From NCBI RefSeq assembly GCF_016650815.1, contig NZ_JAEKEZ010000010.1, positions 434,001 through 498,000 on the forward strand: a DNA stretch of 64,000 nt, given 5' to 3'. The translations under genes were made by a program, and so were the position numbers. Under the pieces are notes generated by a model that had not been told where the DNA came from, ran no database searches, and worked only from the letters and a program-made list of their open reading frames with translations. Each line of letters begins with the position of its first letter. Position 1 is the stretch's first letter. Shown here piece after piece: positions 18,204 through 27,530 of this stretch. This DNA is from Pseudomonas sp. TH31. GTDB lineage: Bacteria > Pseudomonadota > Gammaproteobacteria > Pseudomonadales > Pseudomonadaceae.

Positions 18204-19022
18204 TCAGTCGTGGTACATCACCGAGCGACCACCATCGATGGTGATGCAGGAAGCATTGATGAACGGCGCTTCATCGCTGGCCAGGAACACGGCAGTCATC
18301 GCCACTTCCATCGGCTGACCGATGCGGCGTGGTGGATGCAGATCAAAGGCCCGCTGACGCTCAGCCTGTGGGTCGGCAAAACCGTTCCAGTAATCGACGT
18401 TCAATTGGGTTTCGATGTAGCCCGGTGCAATGGCGTTGACGCGAATACCCTTCGGGGCGTACTCGATGCCGAGGGCACGGGTCAGGCCAAGCAAGCCGTG
18501 CTTGGCCACCGGGTACGGGAAGCACCCGGGAATGATGTGAGTCGAATGGGTCGAGGCGATGTTGATGATGCTGCCGATGCCCTGCTCGATCATCTGCGCC
18601 AGCACGGCCTTGCAGCCGTACCAGGCGCCGTCCAGGTCGATGGCGAAGCAACGGCGCCAGTCTTCTTCGGTCATTTCCAGCGGATCGCGGAACACGTTGA
18701 CCCCGGCGCAGTTGACCAGCACGTCGATCCGTCCGTGACGTTCGACTGCCAGTTTGGCCATGGCGTGCAGGTCTTGCTGGTTGGACACGTCAGCCTTGAT
18801 TGCCTGGACGTCGAAACCTTTGCCCCGCCAGTGGGCCGCAACTTTTTCGACTTTCTCGCCCTGGATATCGCTGATGATCAGCTTGGCTTGCTGGGAGGCG
18901 AAGGTCGCGACGATTGCTTCACCGATGCCTTGAGCCGCGCCTGTCAGCAACACGACTTTATTTTTCAGTCGTTCGCCCTTCGGCGGCTCGGGCACCGGTG
19001 GCAAGGAAAGAGCTTCAGCCAT
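18204..19022 (-). CDS. SDR-family sugar 1-dehydrogenase (probable D-galactose/L-arabinose dehydrogenase)
   Basis: 272 residues, classical short-chain dehydrogenase. The nucleotide loop TGAAQGIGEAIVATFASQ is at residues 26-43, followed by NCAGVNV, catalytic Ser in INIASTHS and Tyr-x3-Lys in YPVAKHG, and C-terminal GGRSVMYHD. An unusual N-terminal extension of about 18 residues (MAEALSLPPVPEPPKGERL) precedes the fold. It is flanked by an SMP-30 lactonase and araFGH and shares its promoter architecture with dgoK. I infer oxidation of D-galactose to the galactonolactone, with arabinose as a likely alternative substrate. SDR sequence alone does not fix the sugar. Confidence 0.82.
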   Translation of the reverse strand: MAEALSLPPVPEPPKGERLKNKVVLLTGAAQGIGEAIVATFASQQAKLIISDIQGEKVEKVAAHWRGKGFDVQAIKADVSNQQDLHAMAKLAVERHGRIDVLVNCAGVNVFRDPLEMTEEDWRRCFAIDLDGAWYGCKAVLAQMIEQGIGSIINIASTHSTHIIPGCFPYPVAKHGLLGLTRALGIEYAPKGIRVNAIAPGYIETQLNVDYWNGFADPQAERQRAFDLHPPRRIGQPMEVAMTAVFLASDEAPFINASCITIDGGRSVMYHD

Positions 19023-19107
19023 GGATCAAGGCTCCTTTTTCCAGGCACAACAAAAACCGGGCACCTGTCGATGTCCGGCCGAAAAGCTTTTGAGAAAATC
19101 GCTGCAT
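19015..19107 (-). other. Possible leader peptide ORF (30 codons) before the SDR gene
   Basis: ATG 19107 has the strong ribosome-binding sequence ACAGGTGAAGTG, the same initiation sequence as dgoK. The frame encodes MQRFSQKLFGRTSTGARFLL and ten more residues. It stops with TGA 19015-19017, two codons inside the SDR gene in another frame. It could couple translation or be a relic of a duplicated dgoK-type leader. No homologue is recognised. Confidence 0.4.
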
Positions 19108-19160
19108 CACTTCACCTGTTTTGTTTTTTTAAGTGTGAGTGCGTGTAACTGATGGAGCCG

Positions 19161-19219
19161 ACTATAAACCCGACCACCAAATAATCTCAATATATAATTT
19201 TACATCTCATATATTGGGA
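19161..19219 (-). promoter_or_regulatory. Promoter and operator-like repeats of the SDR gene, matching those of dgoK
   Basis: Minus strand: TTGAGA (19185-19190), 18-base spacer, TATAGT (19161-19166). TCTCATATATTGGGA at 19205-19219 corresponds to the dgoK palindrome (TCYCA-N5-TGRGA). A half-site copy 20 bases away overlaps the -35. All distances (24 bases from -10 to -35 repeat, 44 to the palindrome) equal those at dgoK. The palindrome ends one base before the lactonase stop codon. Confidence 0.8.
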
Positions 19220-19220
19220 T

Positions 19221-20096
19221 TTAACCAGCAAATCTCGTACAGAATTTTCCGGGTACATCCAACCGAATCGACAGAACTGCGCCGTCCAATGGATGGTTGA
19301 GCGGGCTGGCAGCACTGGTGATGTAGAGGGTTTTCAGGTCTTCACCGCCGAACACACAACTGGTGGGGCGGCTGATGGGCAGTTCGATGATTTGATCGAT
19401 ACGGCCTTGGGGGCTTAATCGCAGCAGACAGCTGCCGTCCCATCGGGCGTTCCAGAGATAGCCCTGCGCATCCATTGCCGAACCATCCGGGCCGCCGCGC
19501 TCGTGGGGACCGAACCAGACTTGTGCAGTTTCGAGGTTGCCGTCGGTGCGGATGACGTGTTCGTAGAGCGTACTGTCGAGGCTGTCGGCGAAATACACGC
19601 GGGTCAGGTCATCGCTCCACAACAGCGTGTTGGGAATGCCCAGCCCCCTGAGCAGCGGCGTGACCCGCGCATCGCGATCGATGCGAAACAAGCCACCGGA
19701 ACGGCGCTCGATGGGCAAGTCCTCGCCCTGCTCACCAATGTTGTTTTGCATGGTGCCGAGCCAGAGCCGGCCGAGCACATCGCAGCGGGCTTCGTTGGGA
19801 CGATTACCGGGTTGTGGGTCGGCGATGCAGAGCAAGGTCAGGCGCGGTTCCAGGCCTGGCGAATCCAGGTCCAGTCGATATACGCCGCTGCTCAGGGTCA
19901 CCAGCGCATCGCCGCTTTCGCAAGGGATGAAGGCCGACACGTGTTCGGGCATTTGCCAGATCTGCACGTTGTTGCCGATCAATCGCAGCGCTTGTCTGCC
20001 GGCGATGTCTACCCAGTAGAGCGCTTGGGTCGGTACATCCCAGAATGGGCCTTCACCCAGTCCTGCCCGGTGTTCGGTAACGGCAGTCCACGTCAT
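19221..20096 (-). CDS. SMP-30/gluconolactonase-family aldonolactonase
   Basis: 291 residues, a six-bladed propeller of the SMP-30/regucalcin family. The metal-binding glutamate is in AGLGEGPFWDVPTQALYWVD (residues 11-30). RPNEARCDVLGRLWLGTM and GGPDGSAMDAQGYLWNARW give the Asn and Asp ligands. The family hydrolyses sugar-1,4/1,5-lactones to free aldonates. Next to a sugar dehydrogenase this is the expected second step, galactono- or arabinonolactone to the acid. Ribosome-binding sequence AGGAGGTTTC precedes the ATG. Confidence 0.9.
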   Translation of the reverse strand: MTWTAVTEHRAGLGEGPFWDVPTQALYWVDIAGRQALRLIGNNVQIWQMPEHVSAFIPCESGDALVTLSSGVYRLDLDSPGLEPRLTLLCIADPQPGNRPNEARCDVLGRLWLGTMQNNIGEQGEDLPIERRSGGLFRIDRDARVTPLLRGLGIPNTLLWSDDLTRVYFADSLDSTLYEHVIRTDGNLETAQVWFGPHERGGPDGSAMDAQGYLWNARWDGSCLLRLSPQGRIDQIIELPISRPTSCVFGGEDLKTLYITSAASPLNHPLDGAVLSIRLDVPGKFCTRFAG

Positions 20097-20125
20097 GAAA
20101 CCTCCTGCATTGTTCTTGTTTTAAT

Positions 20126-20214
20126 GTGGGAGGGCGCTTGCTCCCGAAGGCTGTGGATCTGTGACATCAATGTTGAATGTGTCGACGCTTTCGCGGGCAA
20201 GCCTTGCTCCTACA
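20126..20214. repeat. Mixed REP doublet (arms of two different families)
   Basis: Left arm GTGGGAGGGCGCTTGCTCCC (from 20126) is of the GTGGGAGC type. Right arm CGCTTTCGCGGGCAAGCCTT (ending about 20214) is of the GTAGGAGCAAGGCTTGCCCG type. Every other doublet here pairs two arms of one family. It lies between the lactonase and the gntR gene. Confidence 0.75.
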
Positions 20215-20232
20215 AGAAGGGGATTTGTGTTG

Positions 20233-20988
20233 TCAGCTGGCTTTTTTGTCGGCCATGACTTGCGGGTAGAAACGCTTGATCGCCAGGTCGGCGTTGTCGA
20301 TCAGGGTCATGCAGGCCCACACGCCCCGCGCGGCATCCCGGGCCGCGATGGCGTCGGCCATGTCTTTGTGGATTGGCAATGTGCGGCGCAGTTCGTCCGG
20401 GTCGGCGGCGGAGACCTCGAACGACACCGCCAGCAGCGCACCGAGGGCCGGGACCATTTGTTCGATGAATTGATTGTGGCTGGCGGCGAGGATGCACTCG
20501 TGGAAGAACTGGTCGGCGCGGTTGTAGTCAATGCCGCTGTCCACCGCTCGTTCCAGCGCGTTGCAGGCCTGAAGGATCGCCTGCACCTGTTCGACAGTGG
20601 CCCGTTCACAGGCCCAGCGCACGGCCATGGGTTCGATGGTGCGGCGCAGGTCGAGCAAGTCGTCGACAAAGTTTTCCGGCAAGCCGCTGCGGGACAACCA
20701 GCCGACGACTTGCGGATCAAACAGGTTCCAGCGGCGCACCGGCAGCACTCGCGTACCGACCTTTGGCCCGACTTCGAGCAGGCCTTTGGCGACCAGGGTT
20801 TTGATGGCTTCGCGGATGACCGTGCGACTGACCCCGAGCTGCTCGCCCAGGTCGGCTTCAACCTTGATGGTTTCGCCGGGCTTAACCTGGCCGGCAGCAA
20901 TCCAGCAGCCTAGCCAATCGACCGTCGACGCATGAAAACTGCTGGACATGGGAACCTCAATGGAGGGACGGCAAAAAGCCGTTCGCAA
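20233..20988 (-). CDS. GntR-family regulator, FadR/FCD type
   Basis: 251 residues. Winged helix at about residues 10-85, with GETIKVEADLGEQLGVSRTV and IREAIKTLVAKGLLEVGPKV. The FCD ligand domain follows, with metal-binding Asp and His positions (IDYNRADQFFHECILAASHN). It is the first gene of the run gntR-lactonase-SDR-araFGH. FCD regulators in such clusters respond to sugar acids or their keto-deoxy derivatives. A palindrome at 21003-21018 in its own upstream region is a candidate site. Confidence 0.9.
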   Translation of the reverse strand: MRTAFCRPSIEVPMSSSFHASTVDWLGCWIAAGQVKPGETIKVEADLGEQLGVSRTVIREAIKTLVAKGLLEVGPKVGTRVLPVRRWNLFDPQVVGWLSRSGLPENFVDDLLDLRRTIEPMAVRWACERATVEQVQAILQACNALERAVDSGIDYNRADQFFHECILAASHNQFIEQMVPALGALLAVSFEVSAADPDELRRTLPIHKDMADAIAARDAARGVWACMTLIDNADLAIKRFYPQVMADKKAS

Positions 20989-21002
20989 TGGAGGTCCACG
21001 CT

Positions 21003-21018
21003 AATCATCATATGATTG
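21003..21018. promoter_or_regulatory. Candidate autoregulatory operator of the FadR-type gntR gene
   Basis: AATCATCATATGATTG contains the perfect palindrome ATCATATGAT (21007-21016), located 15-30 bases upstream of the gntR start region. A related sequence stands upstream of araF at 18152-18168. Confidence 0.5.
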
Positions 21019-21056
21019 GGTGTCAATTTGATTTTTGAGGTGCACACAAAACAAAA

Positions 21057-21145
21057 GTGGGAGCGGGCTCGCTCGCGAAAGCGGTGTGTCAGAAAACATC
21101 TCTGCTGACTGACACTCCGTCTTCGCGAGCAAGCCCGCTCCCACA
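21057..21145. repeat. REP doublet, family GTGGGAGCGGGCTTGCTCGC
   Basis: Arms GTGGGAGCGGGCTCGCTCGC (21057) and mirrored GCGAGCAAGCCCGCTCCCAC (ending 21145). Lies between gntR and the 3' end of the DUF1285 gene. Confidence 0.85.
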
Positions 21146-21157
21146 TTTTTGGTTCGT

Positions 21158-21718
21158 TTATGGCTCTAGACCGATGGGGAAGAAAACACCGCCACTCCAC
21201 ACACCCAACCATCGCTGCCCGTCGATTTCACGGCTCACCGCCAGTTCCACCAATTGGTAGAACACATTGCGATGGATCAACGCTTCAAGGTTGGTCCGCA
21301 CGTGCACGTACGGCGCAGGCTCCTGGGTCACTGGATCAATCATCACGCGGATGGGATGTTCAGCGCCCGCCTCGGCCGTCTCATCGACATTGGTGGTGAA
21401 GCGCAAGACCTGGGCTTCGCCCTCGCCTTCGACGTCCACGGCAATCGCCACAAACGGCGCGTCATCGACCTTGATGCCGACTTTCTCGACCGGGGTGATC
21501 AGGAAGTAATCATCGCCGTCGCGGCGAATGATGGTGGAGAACAGCTTGACCATCGGCTTACGCCCGATCGGCGTGCCCAGGTAATACCAGGTGCCGTCGC
21601 GGGCGATGCGCATGTCGATGGCGCCGCAGAAGTCGGGGTTCCACAGGTGGACCGGGGGCAAGCCTTTGGTCTTGGGGATTTGCCCCAACAGGTCGACGGC
21701 TTTTTGCGGGCCACTCAT
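21158..21718 (-). CDS. DUF1285 domain protein
   Basis: 186 residues, full length for DUF1285. Conserved blocks are [24 protein letters not shown], shown in part as [17 protein letters not shown], then [18 protein letters not shown] and the C-terminal [14 protein letters not shown]. The function is unknown. The fold is a small beta-rich cytoplasmic protein with no signal peptide. It follows the DUF4823 lipoprotein gene by 16 bases, so the two are probably cotranscribed. Confidence 0.92.
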   Translation of the reverse strand: MSGPQKAVDLLGQIPKTKGLPPVHLWNPDFCGAIDMRIARDGTWYYLGTPIGRKPMVKLFSTIIRRDGDDYFLITPVEKVGIKVDDAPFVAIAVDVEGEGEAQVLRFTTNVDETAEAGAEHPIRVMIDPVTQEPAPYVHVRTNLEALIHRNVFYQLVELAVSREIDGQRWLGVWSGGVFFPIGLEP

Positions 21719-21734
21719 GGCGATCTCCTATGAG

Positions 21735-22340
21735 TTACTGGTCGCTAAGCCCCAGCAAGCCACGAGCGTATTGCTCCAGCGGCGGGCCCAGCAGGTCTTC
21801 TGGCTTGGTGTCATGGAACGTCAGTAAACCGCCACGACTCTTGATCCGTGCAGTATCAATCAAATACTGGGTACTGGTCTCGATCAACATGATCTGAATC
21901 ACCCCGCTGTCGATACCGAGACGGTCCACGGCTTCCTGGTCGAGCCATTCGTCCGAGTTGCCGATGCGGTCGTCAGCCTTGGCAAACCGAGTGTAGAGCA
22001 GGTAATGCGCGCCAGCAGCACGAGCTTCAGCCATGGCGGCGTCGAGGCCTTCCGGCGCACGGGCGCGGCGGACCATCGGGAAATATTCGATAAAGCCTTC
22101 GAAAGCTGTTTCAGCCACCACGTTAGGCCGTGGGTAGGCGCTGCCCGGCGGCGCGAAAGCCCCCTGGGCGATGTAGATGAACGAGTCCGGCTGAATGCGG
22201 AAGTTGTTCACGCGCTGGCTGTTGCTGTGATCCAACAGCCCCGCGTCGCTCATGTGGTAGCGAACACCTTCGCCCATATCGCTGACATTCATGCAGCCAC
22301 CAAGCGCCAAAACGGCCAGCAGCAAAACCAGGCTACGCAT
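21735..22340 (-). CDS. DUF4823 lipoprotein
   Basis: 201 residues from ATG 22340, which has GGAGGGT just upstream; the open frame extends to 22466 but without a start signal. Residues 1-16 are a lipoprotein signal with lipobox LALGGC, so Cys16 should be lipidated. Residue 17 is Met, compatible with outer-membrane sorting. The body matches the DUF4823 pattern (AAFEG-like ETAFEGFIEYFPMVRRA, HYLLYTRFAKADDRIGNSDE). Role unknown. Confidence 0.88.
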   Translation of the reverse strand: MRSLVLLLAVLALGGCMNVSDMGEGVRYHMSDAGLLDHSNSQRVNNFRIQPDSFIYIAQGAFAPPGSAYPRPNVVAETAFEGFIEYFPMVRRARAPEGLDAAMAEARAAGAHYLLYTRFAKADDRIGNSDEWLDQEAVDRLGIDSGVIQIMLIETSTQYLIDTARIKSRGGLLTFHDTKPEDLLGPPLEQYARGLLGLSDQ

Positions 22341-22451
22341 CCTACCCTCCAGAGGCCGGTGACGGAAAACCGGCGAATGGGCGTTGAATGCAGCTTCCGC
22401 GCCAGCTCCATAGGCTGTGGTGATTCGGAGGTTTTTAAATGATAGGGAGAT

Positions 22452-22545
22452 CGCTTTCGCGGGCAAGCCTCGCTCCTACGGGTTTATGTCGTTCACAAGT
22501 TAGTGGCCGACATCAATCCTGTAGGAGCGAGGCTTGCCCGCGAAG
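22452..22545. repeat. REP doublet, GTAGGAGCGAGGCTTGCCCG
   Basis: Arms CGCTTTCGCGGGCAAGCCTC (22452 on) and GTAGGAGCGAGGCTTGCCCG (ending about 22545), between the lipoprotein gene and the 3' end of moaA. Confidence 0.85.
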
Positions 22546-22553
22546 AGGGACTA

Positions 22554-23522
22554 TCAGCCGCCGATGATTTTCATGATGGTCGCGCCACCGGAGAACGCCA
22601 CTTCCTGCTTGTCCCCCAGGGCTTTCACCAGCAGTCGCTGCAAGGCCGGCAGCGCTTGATGGCGCGGCTTGTCCAGCAGGTCGCCGACATAGTGGCGATT
22701 ACTCGACGACAGGCAGCCATGGAGCCAACCGGTGGACGACAGCCGCAGGCGTGAACAGGTCCGGCAGAACGGCACGCTTTCGTTGGCGATCACGCCGAAG
22801 TGGCCCACCCCCGGAATCGCGTAGCGTACCGCCGTGGCATCCACCGGCGCGTCGGCTTGCAGGTATTCGTAGCGCTCACCGATCAGACTCAGCAACTGCT
22901 GAAGGCTGACGAACTGTTGCAGGAAGGCGTTGTTGTCGCTGGCCAGGTGACCCATGCGCATCAGCTCGATAAACCGCAGCTCATAGCCACGCTCCAGGCA
23001 GTAATCGAGCAGCGGCATCACCTGATCGAGGTTCTGCCCGCGCAACGGCACCATGTTGACCTTGATCTTGATGCCGGCAGCTGCCGCCTGGTCCATGCCA
23101 TCGAGCACCGTCGCCAGATCGCCACCACGGGCAATGGTGCGAAACGCACTGGCGTCCAGGGTATCGAGGGAAACGTTGATGCGCCGGATGCCGGCATCCA
23201 CCAGCAGCGGCAGTTTTTTCGCCAGCAGCTGACCATTGGTGGTGAGGCTGATGTCCTCAAGGCCCATCTGGCCGACGGCAGTCATGAAGGCTTCGAGTTT
23301 GGGGCTGACCAGCGGCTCGCCGCCGGTGATGCGCAAACGCTCGATGCCGGCGGCCTCGATCAGATACGCCACGCCACGCGCCATGGCCTCGGCCGACAGT
23401 TCATCCTGCGCCGCCACCAAGCGCTTGCCGTTAGGCACGCAATAGGTACACGCGTAATTGCAGGCGGAGGTCAGGCTGATCCGCAAATTGCGAAAACGCC
23501 TGCCTTGACGGTCAACGATCAT
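22554..23522 (-). CDS. moaA: GTP 3',8-cyclase (molybdopterin biosynthesis)
   Basis: 322 residues from ATG 23522 (GGAG five bases upstream; GTG 23528 is less likely). It is a radical-SAM enzyme that starts molybdopterin synthesis from GTP. The N-terminal cluster motif is CNYACTYC at about residues 22-29, then ITGGEPLVSP. The C-terminal second cluster motif CRTCSRLRLSSTGWLHGC is present, and the conserved C-terminal Gly-Gly (MKIIGG) is intact. It stands alone without other moa genes. The product is needed by the Mo-hydroxylase operon at 42.5-46.9 kb. Confidence 0.95.
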   Translation of the reverse strand: MIVDRQGRRFRNLRISLTSACNYACTYCVPNGKRLVAAQDELSAEAMARGVAYLIEAAGIERLRITGGEPLVSPKLEAFMTAVGQMGLEDISLTTNGQLLAKKLPLLVDAGIRRINVSLDTLDASAFRTIARGGDLATVLDGMDQAAAAGIKIKVNMVPLRGQNLDQVMPLLDYCLERGYELRFIELMRMGHLASDNNAFLQQFVSLQQLLSLIGERYEYLQADAPVDATAVRYAIPGVGHFGVIANESVPFCRTCSRLRLSSTGWLHGCLSSSNRHYVGDLLDKPRHQALPALQRLLVKALGDKQEVAFSGGATIMKIIGG

Positions 23523-23660
23523 GGTCACTCCGGCGAAAGGATATTCGGACCGCTAAAACCTGACTCACAAATCAAGTTTTAGCAAGTCCCAAGCCTGAGT
23601 ATATTCCTGCGGTACTGCGCCATGTAGCGAAATAATGGCGCAATAAGGCAACTGAATGGT

Positions 23661-24299
23661 TCAGCTGCTTGGCGTGTCGGTATCGCGCTTGCGCTTGTTG
23701 CCCATGCGCACGCCGATGTCCATCAGGAACTGGAAGAAACCTTCCTGATCTTCCAGCACATTGCTCCAGAACGGCGAGTGATACAGCGCCACGGCGCCGT
23801 GCACCAGCGCCCAGGACGCGCAGTAATGGAAGTACGGCGGCACGTCTTCGAGCTTGCCTTCACTGATCCGGCCCTTGATCAGCAGGGTCAGGCGTTCGAA
23901 GTTCGAGGCACGGATCTTGTGCAGCTCCACGACCATCTCCGGTACCTGGTTGCCCTTGACCACCTTTTCTTCCAGGCGATCGAACAAGCGATAGCGTTGC
24001 GGATCGCGCATGCGGAATTCGAAGTAGGCCCGGGACAGGGCTTCCTTGTCCTTGTCGACATCGGCCGAATGCAACAGCTCGTTCAAATCGCGCTCGTAAT
24101 CGAGCATCAGGCGCAGGTAGATCTCCGCCTTGGATTTGAAGTGCTTGTAGATCGTGCCTTTGCCGATACCGACGGCATCAGCAATCATCTCGACGGTGAC
24201 ACTGTCTTCACCTAGTTCGAGGAACAGCTTGAGCGCGGTATCGAGAATTTCTTGCTCGCGGCGACGAAACTCACGGACCTTACGAGGTTCTTTATGCAT
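23661..24299 (-). CDS. TetR-family transcriptional regulator
   Basis: 212 residues. The N-terminal helix-turn-helix lies at about residues 15-60 (ILDTALKLFLELGEDSVTVE, then IADAVGIGKGTIYKHFKSKA). The C-terminal helical domain is of the TetR_C type, and a basic tail NKRKRDTDTPSS ends it. In P. aeruginosa a TetR gene occupies the same position before rgsA and tatD (PA2957, from memory). Targets are unknown. Confidence 0.9.
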   Translation of the reverse strand: MHKEPRKVREFRRREQEILDTALKLFLELGEDSVTVEMIADAVGIGKGTIYKHFKSKAEIYLRLMLDYERDLNELLHSADVDKDKEALSRAYFEFRMRDPQRYRLFDRLEEKVVKGNQVPEMVVELHKIRASNFERLTLLIKGRISEGKLEDVPPYFHYCASWALVHGAVALYHSPFWSNVLEDQEGFFQFLMDIGVRMGNKRKRDTDTPSS

Positions 24300-24501
24300 A
24301 AGAAAAGGTCTGTTGGGGTCAAAATTCGAAGCCGCGTATTATGCCTAACTTGCGCAAAAATGCACGGATCATCCGAGCATATCTGTGTTTCCTGATGATT
24401 TCATGCAGGGTCGTCGATTGATGAGAACTCTTCCGAAGCGCCCGTATTCCAAATTTGTTTAAAAACCGGGGCGGCGAAACTGGCGTCGGCGCAATACTGA
24501 T

Positions 24502-24509
24502 CAATACTT
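24502..24509 (+). promoter_or_regulatory. Possible RpoS-type -10 element of the rgsA-like RNA
   Basis: CAATACTT resembles the stationary-phase -10 consensus CTATACT and would place the transcript start at about 24515, giving an RNA of about 118 nt up to the terminator. No good -35 is visible, which is common for RpoS promoters. Confidence 0.4.
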
Positions 24510-24514
24510 GAACT

Positions 24515-24632
24515 GTCGGCGAGGCATCTCCCCCAAGTGTCGCGCCGATATAGGTACCAACGGACCGCGTACCTTTGTTTTACTCCTAATGGTCTTAACC
24601 CGGATTCACCCCCCAGAACCCGGGTTTTTTTT
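24515..24632 (+). ncRNA. rgsA: Small regulatory RNA, probable RgsA (P16)
   Basis: The region between TetR and tatD holds three successive hairpins on the plus strand: GTCGGCG with CGCCGAT (about 24515-24550), GGTAC-N11-GTACC (about 24553-24573), and a terminator AACCCGG...CCGGGTT with eight T (24597-24632). P. aeruginosa carries the GacA/RpoS-dependent sRNA RgsA in this same place, upstream of the tatD gene (PA2958.1-PA2959, from memory). No protein frame is convincing here. Ends are estimates, and the identity rests on position plus structure. Confidence 0.7.
24597..24632 (+). terminator. Rho-independent terminator of the rgsA-like RNA
   Basis: Stem AACCCGG (24597-24603) with CCGGGTT (24620-24626), loop of 16 bases, followed by an uninterrupted T run to 24632. 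Confidence 0.8.
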
Positions 24633-24660
24633 GCCTGCGATTCAGGGGTCATCGACCCCG

Positions 24661-24687
24661 TAGGAGCTGCCGAAGGCTGCGATCTTT
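24661..24687. repeat. Single REP copy, family GTAGGAGCTGCCGAAGGCTG
   Basis: GTAGGAGCTGCCGAAGGCTG and GATCTT follow at 24660-24686 without an inverted partner, directly before the 3' end of tatD. Confidence 0.75.
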
Positions 24688-24694
24688 ATCGGCG

Positions 24695-25486
24695 TTACAC
24701 CGAAGCCCTGACGTGCGCCAACGGAAACAACCGCTTGAAGTTCTCAGTCGTCTGCTCGGCAAACCGCTCATAAGACTCCCCCCGCAACATCGCCAGAAAC
24801 TCTGCCACTTCCCGCACATATTGCGGCAGGTTCGGTTTACCGCGATAAGGGATCGGCGCCAGGTACGGCGAATCGGTTTCCACCAGCAAACGGTCGGCCG
24901 GCACTTTGCTCGCCACATCTCGCAGGGCATCGGCGTTGCGGAAGGTCACAATCCCGGACAGAGAAATGTAATAGCCCATGTCCAGCGCTGCCTTGGCCAT
25001 GTCCCAGTCTTCGGTAAAGCAATGCAGCACGCCAGCCTGGGGCAATGCAGCCTCGCGCAACAGGTTCAAGGTGTCGGCGCGAGCTCCACGGGTGTGGATG
25101 ATCACCGGTTTGCCGGTCTGCCTGGCGGCTTGCAGGTGCAGGCTGAACGATTGCTGCTGGAGCTCGGCCGCTTGCGGCTCGTAGTGATAATCCAGGCCGG
25201 TTTCACCGATCGCCACCACGCGCGGATGATTCAGCTCTTGCAGCAGCCAATCGAGCGCGGGCGCGGCACCGGGCTGAACATCCAGCGGATGCACGCCCAC
25301 CGAACAATCAACGTCGTCGTAACGCTCGGCCAGGGCTTTGACATCGGCGGCATTTTCGACACTGACGCCAATACACAGAAAGTGCCCGACCCCGCGCTGA
25401 CGCGCCGCATCGAGTGCGGCATCCAGAGAGCCGTCGTGAGCGGCGAGGTCGAGGCGATCAAGGTGACAATGGGAATCTACGAGCAT
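24695..25486 (-). CDS. TatD-family metal-dependent hydrolase (YcfH-like)
   Basis: 263 residues, TIM-barrel amidohydrolase. The metal ligands are visible in order: HCHLD at residues 6-10, the glutamate in AIGETGLDYHYE, IIHTRGA, HCFTED, and the aspartate in LLVETDSPYLAP. TatD/YcfH proteins act as 3'-5' DNases or D-aminoacyl deacylases, and the exact substrate of this paralogue is unsettled. It follows the pilZ gene by 14 bases in the conserved tmk-holB-pilZ-tatD order. Confidence 0.95.
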   Translation of the reverse strand: MLVDSHCHLDRLDLAAHDGSLDAALDAARQRGVGHFLCIGVSVENAADVKALAERYDDVDCSVGVHPLDVQPGAAPALDWLLQELNHPRVVAIGETGLDYHYEPQAAELQQQSFSLHLQAARQTGKPVIIHTRGARADTLNLLREAALPQAGVLHCFTEDWDMAKAALDMGYYISLSGIVTFRNADALRDVASKVPADRLLVETDSPYLAPIPYRGKPNLPQYVREVAEFLAMLRGESYERFAEQTTENFKRLFPLAHVRASV

Positions 25487-25500
25487 AAAAGGGCTGCAAC

Positions 25501-25857
25501 TTACATCGTATGAGTAGGACGGTCGGATTTCAGGGCTCCGGCCAGATGAGTTTCGATTCGACTGCGGGCGGTGTTGTCACCGTCATTGAACTGCACGCCA
25601 ACTCCGGCGGCCCGGTTACCCTGTGCACCTTTGGGAGTGATCCAGGTCACTTTGCCGGCGACCGGAATCTTTTCCGCCTCGTCCATCAGGTTCAGCAACA
25701 TGAACACTTCATCGCCCAGCCTGTAGCTTTTGTTGGTCGGGATGAACAGGCCACCGTTCTTGATGAACGGCATGTAGGCGGCGTACAGCACAGACTTGTC
25801 CTTGATGGTCAGGGACAGGATGCCGTTACGGGGTCCGGTGTTGAGCGGTTCATTCAT
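25501..25857 (-). CDS. pilZ: PilZ-domain protein
   Basis: 118 residues from ATG 25857, chosen because GGAGG lies five bases upstream; ATG 25869 is weaker. It matches the type IV pilus PilZ protein encoded next to holB in Pseudomonas: GILSLTIKDKSVLYAAYMPF, GGLFIPTNKSYRLGDEVFML, VTWITPKGAQGNRAAGVGVQ. Like that protein it lacks the RxxxR part of the usual c-di-GMP site, so it probably works by protein contacts (PilB/FimX in other species) rather than by binding the nucleotide. Confidence 0.93.
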   Translation of the reverse strand: MNEPLNTGPRNGILSLTIKDKSVLYAAYMPFIKNGGLFIPTNKSYRLGDEVFMLLNLMDEAEKIPVAGKVTWITPKGAQGNRAAGVGVQFNDGDNTARSRIETHLAGALKSDRPTHTM

Positions 25858-25899
25858 GCTGACCTCCACTGCTGATGGTCAGAGTCTAGGCGCACACGG

Positions 25900-27520
<1,621 letters not shown>

Positions 27521-27530
27521 TTAATCAGAG

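Noticed and set aside
2981..22545. Repeats taken as a CRISPR array
   Set aside because: The copies are inverted pairs scattered in separate intergenic gaps, not evenly spaced direct repeats, and there are no cas genes.
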